Shown in pieces: positions 1 to 4,716 of a stretch of 5,385 nucleotides of DNA. The translations under genes and the position numbers were made by a program. Under the pieces are notes generated by a model, which worked only from the letters and a program-made list of their open reading frames with translations, was not told where the DNA came from and did not search any database. The stretch lies in the NCBI GenBank assembly GCA_027341315.1, contig DAIENA010000018.1:6480-11864 (forward strand), written 5' to 3'. Position 1 is the stretch's first letter, and the number at the start of each line of letters is the position of its first letter. The DNA comes from an archaeon (GTDB lineage: Archaea; Nanobdellota; Nanobdellia; Pacearchaeales; GW2011-AR1).

Positions 1-60
1 CAAAGCTGCTTTAAGCTGTTCATTAAATGCCATTTTTTCCTGTCCTTCTACAGTATGCAT
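1..60 (-). CDS. Possible 5' end of a protein gene leaving the window
   Basis: Read on the minus strand, an ATG at 60-58 opens a frame that stays open to the window edge and gives MHTVEGQEKMAFNEQLKAAL. A second in-frame ATG at 33-31 (MAFNEQLKAAL) is preceded by the purine-rich GGACAGGAAAAA and could be the true start. The charged composition (E, K, Q) looks coding. The opposite strand of the same stretch is rich in Ser, Cys and Phe, as shadow frames in this window usually are. The only TATA-like box upstream on this strand is the palindromic one at 124-131, which is better placed for the RNase P RNA but could fire both ways. Only 20 residues are visible, so no family can be named. Confidence 0.4.
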   Translation of the reverse strand, partial: MHTVEGQEKMAFNEQLKAAL

Positions 61-123
61 CTCTTTCCAGAAATCGGAATTTGATGATGTAGTTTATTGG
101 ACGAATTTTCTAGAAAGAGAAGG

Positions 124-131
124 TTTATAAA
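124..131 (+). promoter_or_regulatory. TATA box of the RNase P RNA gene
   Basis: The sequence TTTATAAA is preceded by purine-rich AGAGAAGG, which fits an archaeal BRE/TATA arrangement. Its centre lies about 26 nt before position 153, exactly where the 5' strand of the terminal helix P1 of the RNase P RNA begins. The RNA may therefore be transcribed with little or no 5' leader. The octamer is palindromic, so minus-strand initiation near 102 is formally possible, but a BRE-like element is seen only on the plus-strand side. Confidence 0.75.
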
Positions 132-152
132 ATTAACTTTTATCAAATCTTT

Positions 153-534
153 GTAAGTCGGGGAGCTGACTTCGGAGTCCGGACGTTAAGTCGTCAAGAA
201 ATGAATTATGATTTCTGGATTTTGAGGAAGGTCCGCCCATCCAAAAAAACCATTTTGTGAAAACAAAATTGTCGTGAGGCAAAGCTCTGCTACAGAAACG
301 CCACAGCCGTTTTGGAGTTATGAATCGTGAGACGAACTGAGAAAAAACGGATATGTTGAAACGAGCAACTTGGTTGATGCAAAGGCACGTGTGCCCGCTT
401 AGTCGAATGTCAGCACGTTCGGTCCGTCTGGAAAACAGAAACGGCGAACGACAGAAGGTGGCCTATCCCCAACTTACACCTAAACGCTCGGTCGACGAAG
501 TCACTTCGCATAAAGGTGGCCTATCCTGACTTAT
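153..534 (+). ncRNA. rnpB: RNase P RNA (archaeal type), with duplicated 3' domain
   Basis: This is the catalytic RNA of ribonuclease P, which removes 5' leaders from pre-tRNAs. Visible hallmarks, in order, are: the P1 5' strand (153-163); CR-I at 224-234 reading GAGGAAGGTCC against the usual GAGGAAAGUCC; the conserved CAGAAACGCCACAGCC near 293-308; a long P12-like hairpin (CCGTTTT 307-313 with AAAACGG 344-350, inner TCGT/ACGA); the GTTGAAACGAGCAAC element near 355-369; a GGCAC/GTGCC hairpin (384-395); and a nested hairpin CGTTCG/CGAACG (417-450). CR-V follows as ACAGAAGGTGGCCTAT at 451-466. The 5' strand GUAAGUCGGG (153-162) pairs over 10 bp, with two G-U pairs, with CCUGACUUAU (525-534). Oddly, a second CR-V/P1-like unit exists: CCCCAACUUAC (467-477) also pairs with 153-163 with one mismatch. 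The mature 3' end is therefore either about 477 or about 534. A T-run follows at 534-540. The identity rests on conserved motifs and helices recognised by eye. Confidence 0.9.
455..534 (+). repeat. Tandem near-duplicate of the RNase P RNA 3' end
   Basis: Copy A (455-477) and copy B (513-534) share the exact 14-mer AAGGTGGCCTATCC (455-468 and 513-526), followed by related tails CCAACTTAC and TGACTTAT. Each copy contains a P4 3' strand (GGCCUAU) and a P1 3' strand. Copy A keeps the consensus ACAGAA just upstream. In copy B that position reads CATAAA. The spacer between them holds a small hairpin, CGAAG/CTTCG (496-508). Confidence 0.8.
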
Positions 535-553
535 TTTTTTTAAAAATTAAAAT
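532..553. terminator. Probable bidirectional T-run terminator
   Basis: The RNase P RNA ends in a run of seven T (534-540) on the plus strand. The minus-strand small-gene operon, which ends at 547, reads TTTTAATTTTTA on its own strand through 553-541. Archaeal transcription commonly ends at such T-runs without a hairpin. The two converging units appear to share this short segment. Confidence 0.55.
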
Positions 554-876
554 TTTCTTGTGTCGGAAATAATAAATATTTGTTCTAATTTGTCTTCAAG
601 TTTTTTCTTATCCTGGGCGTCTTTTTCTAAACGCCGGATGACTTTTGTAAAAGTTTCTTTTTCAATTTCTGTAAAGGGAACCGAGGCATTTTTATCAAAT
701 TCAATTTTGTGGTTTACTTGATAAACTTTTTGAGGAAGAGCTAATAAAGTTTCCAGAACTTGATATTCTATTCCTGCTTTTACATATTCTTTACTCGACG
801 GAGAATCCTTAAAATATTCATGAAAATATATTCCGTTTCCATTTTTTGTGAACCAAAATAAATTTTTTTTGTTCAT
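547..876 (-). CDS. Hypothetical protein, 109 aa, second gene of a two-gene operon
   Basis: I do not recognise this protein. It is small, soluble and without a signal peptide. The N-terminal half is aromatic-rich (LFWFTKNGNGIYFHEYF, residues 6-22) and probably beta-structured. The middle (K50 VYQV to F68) is followed by a charged helical tail (residues 69-101) that could form a coiled coil. It starts two bases after the stop of the upstream 111-aa gene. A Shine-Dalgarno-like GGAAG (888-884) lies seven bases before its ATG, inside the upstream gene, so translation is probably coupled. Residues 50-80 (KVYQV..EFDKN..EIEKETF..VI) resemble residues 41-66 of the upstream protein (KLYSV..TFSKN..PKEKRTL..FI), which suggests an ancient tandem duplication. 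It ends next to the RNase P RNA terminator, in convergent orientation. Confidence 0.75.
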   Translation of the reverse strand: MNKKNLFWFTKNGNGIYFHEYFKDSPSSKEYVKAGIEYQVLETLLALPQKVYQVNHKIEFDKNASVPFTEIEKETFTKVIRRLEKDAQDKKKLEDKLEQIFIISDTRKF

Positions 877-878
877 AA

Positions 879-1214
879 TTAATCTTCCATTTTTAGAAGG
901 CTTTTATTTTTTTCTTTTCTTTGGATTTCTTCTTTATTTCGATTGCGCGAGGAAATTGATTCTGAAATGTGCCTTTTTACAAATCCTCTGTTCGTTGTTA
1001 AACTTTCTTGAAGTTTTATAAAATAGAGTAAAGTTCTTTTTTCTTTTGGATCAAAATTTTTGCTAAATGTAATTTCAGAAACGGAATACAACTTTTTATT
1101 TCTTGAAAGGTAATTAAATATATCTAGAAAATCTTTTCCTATTGTATACGTCCGACCGTTATTTTGTTTCACCTGATAAAACTTGCTCATGGCGTTGTCA
1201 ATAAAGATTGTCAT
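879..1214 (-). CDS. Hypothetical protein, 111 aa, first gene of a two-gene operon
   Basis: I do not recognise this protein. It is soluble and basic, with a strand-rich start (SKFYQVKQNNGRTYTIG, residues 10-26), a predicted helix (KDFLDIFNYLSR, 27-38), the KLYSVSEITFSKN segment (41-53) shared in pattern with the next gene, a helix 56-70, and a highly charged C-terminal tail (80-111) that could bind nucleic acid or be disordered. The start at 1214 is favoured over the internal Met9 (1190-1188) because a TATA box on this strand is centred about 26 nt upstream of 1214, giving a leaderless mRNA. Met9 has no Shine-Dalgarno-like sequence. The gene is followed after two bases by the 109-aa gene. Confidence 0.75.
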   Translation of the reverse strand: MTIFIDNAMSKFYQVKQNNGRTYTIGKDFLDIFNYLSRNKKLYSVSEITFSKNFDPKEKRTLLYFIKLQESLTTNRGFVKRHISESISSRNRNKEEIQRKEKNKSLLKMED

Positions 1215-1235
1215 AATAATCTGATAAATTATTTT

Positions 1236-1243
1236 CTTATAAA
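1236..1243 (-). promoter_or_regulatory. TATA box of the small-gene operon
   Basis: On the minus strand this reads TTTATAAG within ATAAATATTTATAAG. Its centre is about 26 nt before the ATG at 1214, so the predicted transcript starts at or within a base of the start codon (leaderless). Confidence 0.6.
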
Positions 1244-1269
1244 TATTTATGTTCTTTAAGATAATAAAA

Positions 1270-1341
1270 TGGGAATGGGGGGAGTCGAACCCCCGACACC
1301 ATGATCTTCAGTCATGTGCTCTCCCGCTGAGCTACATTCCC
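1270..1341 (-). tRNA. tRNA-Phe (GAA)
   Basis: The minus strand folds into a complete 72-nt cloverleaf. The acceptor stem is GGGAATG/CATTCCC, the D arm GCTC/GAGC, the anticodon stem CATGA/TCATG with loop CTGAAGA, the variable loop GTGTC, and the T arm GGGGG/CCCCC with loop TTCGACT. The discriminator base is A. The anticodon GAA reads UUU and UUC (phenylalanine). G37 next to the anticodon is present, as needed for the wyosine-type modification known in archaeal tRNA-Phe. No intron is seen. The 3' CCA is not encoded (TTT follows the discriminator), so it must be added by CCA-adding enzyme. A TATA box centred near 1370 implies a leader of only about 3 nt. Confidence 0.96.
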
Positions 1342-1366
1342 ATATCAAAGTTAGAGTTACAACTGT

Positions 1367-1374
1367 TTTTTAAA
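1367..1374 (-). promoter_or_regulatory. TATA box of tRNA-Phe
   Basis: On the minus strand this reads TTTAAAAA, centred about 29 nt upstream of the mature tRNA 5' end at 1341. With initiation about 26 nt from the centre, the primary transcript would carry only a few leader bases (around 1344). Confidence 0.55.
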
Positions 1375-1415
1375 GTTTGTTGAAGAGAGTTTGTTCGTTA
1401 ATAATTTCAAAAACT

Positions 1416-1423
1416 TTTATAAA
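1416..1423 (+). promoter_or_regulatory. TATA box of the membrane protein/pilin operon
   Basis: The sequence TTTATAAA is preceded by purines (CAAAAAC). Its centre is about 28 nt before the ATG at 1448, predicting a leader of at most a few bases. It drives the DUF4190-like gene and, through direct abutment, the pilin-like gene. Confidence 0.65.
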
Positions 1424-1447
1424 TAGTCAATTCTTTAAAAATACAAG

Positions 1448-1732
1448 ATGGTGGTTAAGAAAAATTCTAAGTCTGAGTCTGGGAAAATCCCTTATGGATT
1501 AATTTCTTACGTTTTGGGAATTGTTGCAATTGTCGAGGCTTTCGTTTCGCCGTTTGCGGGAATTGTTTTTTCAATAATTGGCCTTTCATTTTCAAAAAAA
1601 GAATCTTCAAGTCTTACTAAAATATCAAAAAAAATAAATATTATTGCTCTTGTTCTTGGAATAATTATTTTGGTTCTTTCAATTGTTTTAATTTATTTGA
1701 ATCTCCCGTCTTTAACAGGGGGTCTTGCTTAA
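1448..1732 (+). CDS. Small integral membrane protein, DUF4190-like
   Basis: This 94-residue protein has a basic, Ser-rich cytoplasmic-looking N-terminus (residues 1-14), then a membrane hairpin (about 16-31 and 34-48) broken at SPF, a polar Lys/Ser loop (49-62), and a last membrane helix (64-84) with the pattern INIIALVLGIIILVLSIV. The repeated LGI/LVLGI glycine pattern and the short basic loop match the layout of DUF4190-type proteins, whose biochemical role is unknown. The assignment is by pattern only. The start is supported by the TATA box at -28. Its stop codon (1730-1732) is immediately followed by the ATG of the pilin-like gene with no intervening base, so the two are almost certainly co-translated. 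The product might assist anchoring or export of the pilin-like protein, but nothing in the sequence proves this. Confidence 0.85.
   Translation: MVVKKNSKSESGKIPYGLISYVLGIVAIVEAFVSPFAGIVFSIIGLSFSKKESSSLTKISKKINIIALVLGIIILVLSIVLIYLNLPSLTGGLA
1718..1723 (+). promoter_or_regulatory. Shine-Dalgarno site for the pilin-like gene
   Basis: GGGGGT lies nine bases before the ATG at 1733, inside the last codons of the upstream gene. It is one of few clear Shine-Dalgarno-like sites in the window and marks the pilin-like gene as an internal operon gene, unlike the leaderless first genes. Confidence 0.5.
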
Positions 1733-2308
1733 ATGAACTCAAAAAATTCGAAAGGTGCGATGGAAATGTCCGTCGGGACAATCGTTACAATCGTCCTCTT
1801 GATGACAGTTTTAGTTCTCGGTTTATTTTTTGTTCAGAAAATTTTCTCGTCCGGAAATAACGCAATTGATTCCGTTGATACACAACTAACAAGCCAGATT
1901 AATCAGCTTTTCTCCGACGGTTCCGCGAGAATTGCGGTTTATCCCACTTCAAGGTCAATAACAATTACAAGAGGCGATTCGACGCCGAAGGGTTTTGCCT
2001 TTTCAGTATACAATGACGCAAAAGGCCAGTCCTCGAGTTTTTCTTATGTCGTGAACGCGAGCGACGTTTCAAACTGTAAAGATGCAACTACAAATCAAAA
2101 TATTATGACGACACAAATTGCTAATTCCTTCCTTCTTGGAGGTCAAGGTCAGTTCACTCTTGGTCCCGGCGGTTCATTGGACCTTGCAAGACTCGTGAAG
2201 TTGGATGTTCCGACGACCGCTCCGCCTTGCACAGTCTCGTATACAATAAACTTGAACAGGGATAACAGCGCTTATTCAAGTGCGGATGTATTTGTGACAT
2301 TCAAGTAA
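1733..2308 (+). CDS. Archaeal pilin-like surface protein (class III signal peptide)
   Basis: The protein has 191 residues. It begins with a short polar leader ending in SKG (6-8), then AMEMSVGTIVTIVLLMTVLV and a continuing hydrophobic helix to about residue 34. This is the class III (type IV pilin) signal layout, with likely prepilin-peptidase cleavage between G8 and A9 and an acidic residue (E11) at +3. Archaeal prepilin peptidases cut such leaders, and the hydrophobic helix then anchors or assembles the protein. Residues 40-191 are Ser/Thr/Asn-rich and look beta-structured and extracellular. Two Cys (C115, C166) lie in this domain and could form a disulfide. It could be a true pilin or a singly anchored surface protein. 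No other pilus genes are in view. Codons are richer in G/C than in the neighbouring genes. It is translated directly after the DUF4190-like gene. Confidence 0.8.
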   Translation: MNSKNSKGAMEMSVGTIVTIVLLMTVLVLGLFFVQKIFSSGNNAIDSVDTQLTSQINQLFSDGSARIAVYPTSRSITITRGDSTPKGFAFSVYNDAKGQSSSFSYVVNASDVSNCKDATTNQNIMTTQIANSFLLGGQGQFTLGPGGSLDLARLVKLDVPTTAPPCTVSYTINLNRDNSAYSSADVFVTFK

Positions 2309-2313
2309 ACCCA

Positions 2314-2325
2314 ATTTTTTTAAAC
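2314..2325 (+). promoter_or_regulatory. T-run/TATA overlap between pilin-like gene and cysS
   Basis: Seven T followed by AAAC (2315-2325) starts six bases after the pilin-like stop codon. The T-run fits an archaeal terminator. The octamer TTTTTAAA within it (2317-2324) is centred about 26 nt before the cysS ATG and fits its TATA box, giving a leaderless cysS mRNA. The two roles may be combined in one element. Confidence 0.5.
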
Positions 2326-2345
2326 TCGCTTCTCTTTTATTGTAA

Positions 2346-3680
2346 ATGGCTTTAGAAATTTATAACACCCTCTCGAGAAAAAAAGAAAAGTTTGCTCCAT
2401 TAAAAAAAGGGAATGTGAACATTTTTGTATGCGGCCCGACGGTATATGATTTTTCACACGTCGGTCACGCGAAAACTTATGTGCAGTTTGATGTAATTGT
2501 AAAATATTTAAGATACTTGGGTTACAAAGGTTTTTATCTTCAAAATATCACGGATATCGACGACAAAATTATAAAGAGAGCAAATGAAACCGGAACTGAC
2601 TGGAAAGAGCTTTCTGAAAAATACAAAAAAGAATATTTCAAGGACATGGAAAACCTCGGCGTGAATTCAGTAACAAATTATGCCAGCGCGACGAATTATA
2701 TAGCCGAAATTGTTTCTCAGGTTAAACGATTAATTGAAAAAGGTTTTGCCTACAAAATTTCGGACGGATATTATTTCGACTTAAAAAAGGATGAGGAGTA
2801 TGGAAAACTTGCAAGAAGAACTTCAATTGAAGGGGAAGATGCTGTTTCAAGAATTGATGAAAACGAAGAGAAAAGAAATTCAGGAGATTTTTGTCTTTGG
2901 AAATTTAAAAAAACGAACGAACCGTCGTGGAAAACCGAAATCGGCGAAGGAAGACCGGGCTGGCATATCGAAGACACGGCGATAACGGAAAAAGAATTTG
3001 GTTCCCAGTATGACATTCACGGAGGAGGGTTAGATTTAATTTTTCCGCATCACGAAGCCGAGATTGCGCAAATGGAATCTATTTCAGGAAAAAAACCGTT
3101 GGTTAAATTTTGGATGCACACAGGATTTTTAAATATCGGAAAAGAAAAAATGGGTAAATCAAAAGGAAACTTTTCAACGATAAGAGACTTATTAAAAAAT
3201 TATTCCTCCGAGGTTTTAAGATATCTTTTTATTTCGACAAGTTACAGAAAACCGCTCGATTTCTCAAATGAATCGCTTGAAAACGCAAGTTTATCGTATT
3301 CGCGTTTAAGAAATATTTGCGAAAATATTAATGACGACAAAAAATTGAATAAAGAATTTTTGAAAGAGTTTGAAGAAGCGATGAACGACGACTTTAATTG
3401 CCCTATGGCGCTTCAGGTTCTTTGGAAGCTCGTTCGGGACGAAAACGCCGACGGAAAATACAACACCATAAAAAAAATGGACGAAGTTTTTGGGTTTAAT
3501 CTCTTTAAAAAAATAGAAATTAAAATTCCAAATGAAATAAAAAAATTAGCAGATGAACGTGAAAAATACAGGAAGGAAAAAAACTGGAAGAAGTCTGATG
3601 AGATAAGGGAAAAAATCAAAAAGTTGGGATATGAAATTATCGACGGAAAAGAAGGTTGGAAAATAGAAAAATCTAATTAA
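2346..3680 (+). CDS. cysS: Cysteinyl-tRNA synthetase
   Basis: This enzyme charges tRNA-Cys with cysteine using ATP in the cytoplasm. Its 444 residues are close to the usual length of about 460. The class I catalytic core shows CGPTVYDFSHVGH (29-41), containing the HIGH signature as HVGH and the zinc-ligand Cys29. It continues with NITDIDDKI (67-75), GRPGWHIEDTAI (202-213), YDIHGGGLDLIFPHHEAEIA (222-241) with ligands H235 and E239, and the KMSKS loop as KMGKS (268-272). The C-terminal helical anticodon-binding part (about 310-444) ends with the typical KSDEIREKIKKLGYEI segment (416-431). The zinc ligand corresponding to E. coli Cys209 is Asp210 here, which I believe is common in archaeal enzymes, and the middle Ser of KMSKS is Gly. 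The start fits the TATA box 26 nt upstream. The stop codon overlaps that of the convergent gene. Confidence 0.97.
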   Translation: MALEIYNTLSRKKEKFAPLKKGNVNIFVCGPTVYDFSHVGHAKTYVQFDVIVKYLRYLGYKGFYLQNITDIDDKIIKRANETGTDWKELSEKYKKEYFKDMENLGVNSVTNYASATNYIAEIVSQVKRLIEKGFAYKISDGYYFDLKKDEEYGKLARRTSIEGEDAVSRIDENEEKRNSGDFCLWKFKKTNEPSWKTEIGEGRPGWHIEDTAITEKEFGSQYDIHGGGLDLIFPHHEAEIAQMESISGKKPLVKFWMHTGFLNIGKEKMGKSKGNFSTIRDLLKNYSSEVLRYLFISTSYRKPLDFSNESLENASLSYSRLRNICENINDDKKLNKEFLKEFEEAMNDDFNCPMALQVLWKLVRDENADGKYNTIKKMDEVFGFNLFKKIEIKIPNEIKKLADEREKYRKEKNWKKSDEIREKIKKLGYEIIDGKEGWKIEKSN

Positions 3681-4198
3681 ATAAAATATTTTTCATAGTT
3701 TTTTATATTCGGATGCAAGAGTGTATCTGAATATTTGGTTTTGTTTTTTTCTCGGGAGTCCCGGTAGTATCGATACAAAAAGTTTGCAAGGTTATCTGCT
3801 TCATTTACGATTTTTATTTTTTCATCAAGACTTTTTCCAAAGTGAAAAACTATTTTTTTATTTATTTCATAAAGCATTTTTAATATATTCTCTGCTTCAA
3901 AATGTTTTAAATCTCCGTCCATAAAAATCTCTCCTTTATTCTCTTCTTTTAAAAAGAATTTTGAAAACTCCCCAATAGAAATAATTTTATAATTTTCACA
4001 CGAAATAATGTCTTTATAATCCTTAGTAAAAATAATATGTTTATATTGAAATCCTAAAAAAGAGTTTGTTCTTCCTCCTTTTCTTCTTCTTTTTTTTAAG
4101 ACCCCTTCTTCAAGGGTATACTCTTTTTGAGAGGTAATTGCTCCCGTAAAAATCTCGGGAGATTTTCCGTGATTGGACTCATCAATTCCTAAATACAT
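3677..4198 (-). CDS. Putative RNase H-fold (DUF3800-like) protein
   Basis: The protein has 173 residues and no signal peptide. It opens with YLGIDESNHGKSPEIFTGAI (2-21), a beta-strand ending in an acidic pair (D6, E7), a short loop, and a second strand, as in DUF3800 and RNase HII-type proteins. A central strand ends in IFMDGD (91-96). Near the C-terminus, VNEADNLANFLYRYY (131-145) resembles the closing Asp motif (ADLLA-like helix) of DUF3800. D6, D94 or D96, and D135 could form a metal-binding site for nucleic-acid cleavage. This is inferred from motif spacing and is not proven. A basic cluster KKRRRKGGR (35-43) could contact nucleic acid. A TATA-like TTAATAAA centred 26 nt before the ATG supports the start as leaderless. 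Its stop codon interlocks with that of cysS in the palindrome TTAA (3677-3680), so the genes are convergent. It is divergent from the HIT gene. Confidence 0.75.
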   Translation of the reverse strand: MYLGIDESNHGKSPEIFTGAITSQKEYTLEEGVLKKRRRKGGRTNSFLGFQYKHIIFTKDYKDIISCENYKIISIGEFSKFFLKEENKGEIFMDGDLKHFEAENILKMLYEINKKIVFHFGKSLDEKIKIVNEADNLANFLYRYYRDSREKNKTKYSDTLLHPNIKNYEKYFI

Positions 4199-4219
4199 TT
4201 CGTAATGGGTTTGGATTAG

Positions 4220-4227
4220 TTTATTAA
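4220..4227 (-). promoter_or_regulatory. TATA box of the RNase H-fold-like gene
   Basis: On the minus strand this reads TTAATAAA within ATATTAATAAAC. Its centre is about 26 nt before the ATG at 4198, predicting a leaderless transcript. It is less canonical than the other boxes in the window. Confidence 0.45.
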
Positions 4228-4248
4228 TATTCTCAAATTAAAAAATAC

Positions 4249-4256
4249 TTTTAAAA
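4249..4256 (+). promoter_or_regulatory. TATA box of the HIT-DUF5654-NUDIX operon
   Basis: TTTTAAAA is centred 26 nt before the ATG at 4279, the spacing seen at the other leading genes here. The earlier in-frame ATG at 4261 is only about 9 nt from this box and would lie upstream of the predicted transcription start. The nearby TTAAAAAA (4238-4245) is a weaker alternative that also points to a start downstream of 4261. Confidence 0.5.
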
Positions 4257-4278
4257 AAGAATGTTTCTTTATTACCAA

Positions 4279-4716
4279 ATGTTATACAAAAAAATTCTCG
4301 AGGTCTTTCGAAAAAATAAAATTTGTCCGTTTTGCAGGAGAAACAAAAAATTAATTATCCTGGAAAATAAGACCGCTTATTTAACTCCGGCGCAGGCGCC
4401 TTATACCAAAGATCATCTTTTAATTATCCCGAAAAGGCATGTTCTTGAATTAATCCGACTCGGGAAAAAAGAAAAAGAAAATATTTTAGACTTAATTCTT
4501 CATGGAATGAAAATTTTAAAAAAGAAATATCCGTCGGTGTTAATTGAATATAAGGAAGGAAGTCTAAAAAATGCGGGGAAGTCAATACCCCATTTACATT
4601 TTCATTTAATCCCAAAATTAAAAAATGCACTGGATATCAAAATAACCTCAGACAGGAGAAAATTTTTAAGCGACAAAGAACTAATTATTGAAGTAAATAA
4701 ATTAAAAAAGAGTTAA
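4279..4716 (+). CDS. HIT-family nucleotide hydrolase/transferase
   Basis: Histidine-triad proteins cut or transfer nucleoside phosphates (Ap4A, AMP-lysine, aminoacyl-AMP) through a covalent His-NMP intermediate. In numbering from the upstream ATG at 4261, the protein has a CPFC zinc-type knuckle (C22, C25), the substrate strand ending PYTKDHLLIIPKRH (47-60), a helix 64-86, and the triad HLHFHLIP (111-118), the usual HxHxHxx with the middle or last His as nucleophile. The length of 145-151 residues is typical. I prefer the start at 4279 because the TATA box at 4249-4256 lies 26 nt from it. The ATG at 4261 would add six residues (MFLYYQ). The exact substrate cannot be told. It is first in an operon with a membrane protein and a NUDIX hydrolase, both of which follow closely. 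Confidence 0.93.
   Translation: MLYKKILEVFRKNKICPFCRRNKKLIILENKTAYLTPAQAPYTKDHLLIIPKRHVLELIRLGKKEKENILDLILHGMKILKKKYPSVLIEYKEGSLKNAGKSIPHLHFHLIPKLKNALDIKITSDRRKFLSDKELIIEVNKLKKS

Noticed and set aside
2..130. Plus-strand open frame ending at TAA 128-130, with a coding-looking tail SEFDDVVYWTNFLEREG
   Set aside because: The first part is rich in Ser, Cys and Phe like a shadow frame, the stop falls inside the RNase P RNA TATA box, and only 43 codons are visible. The minus-strand frame looks better over 1-60.
455..526. Two spaced copies of a 14-mer as a minimal CRISPR or insertion-site repeat
   Set aside because: There are only two copies, and both match the RNase P RNA CR-V/P4 element. No cas genes or transposase are present.
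153..534. Alternative identities for the structured RNA (tmRNA, SRP RNA, riboswitch)
   Set aside because: CR-I, CR-V, the P4 and P1 pairings and the GAAACGAGCAA-type core are specific to RNase P RNA. No SRP helix 8 motif or tRNA-like ends are seen.
2771..3016. Minus-strand open frame inside cysS (81 codons) and a plus-strand one at 2791-2985
   Set aside because: Both lie fully inside the well-conserved cysS catalytic core. The first is Ser/Phe-rich and the second Lys/Arg-rich, as expected of shadows.
3413..3619. Minus-strand 68-codon open frame in the cysS C-terminal region
   Set aside because: It is a Phe/Ser-rich antisense shadow of a Lys/Glu-rich coding segment.
3721..3924. Plus-strand 67-codon open frame opposite the RNase H-fold-like gene
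   Set aside because: It has a Phe/Leu-rich antisense composition and no promoter. The minus-strand frame has recognisable motifs and a TATA box.
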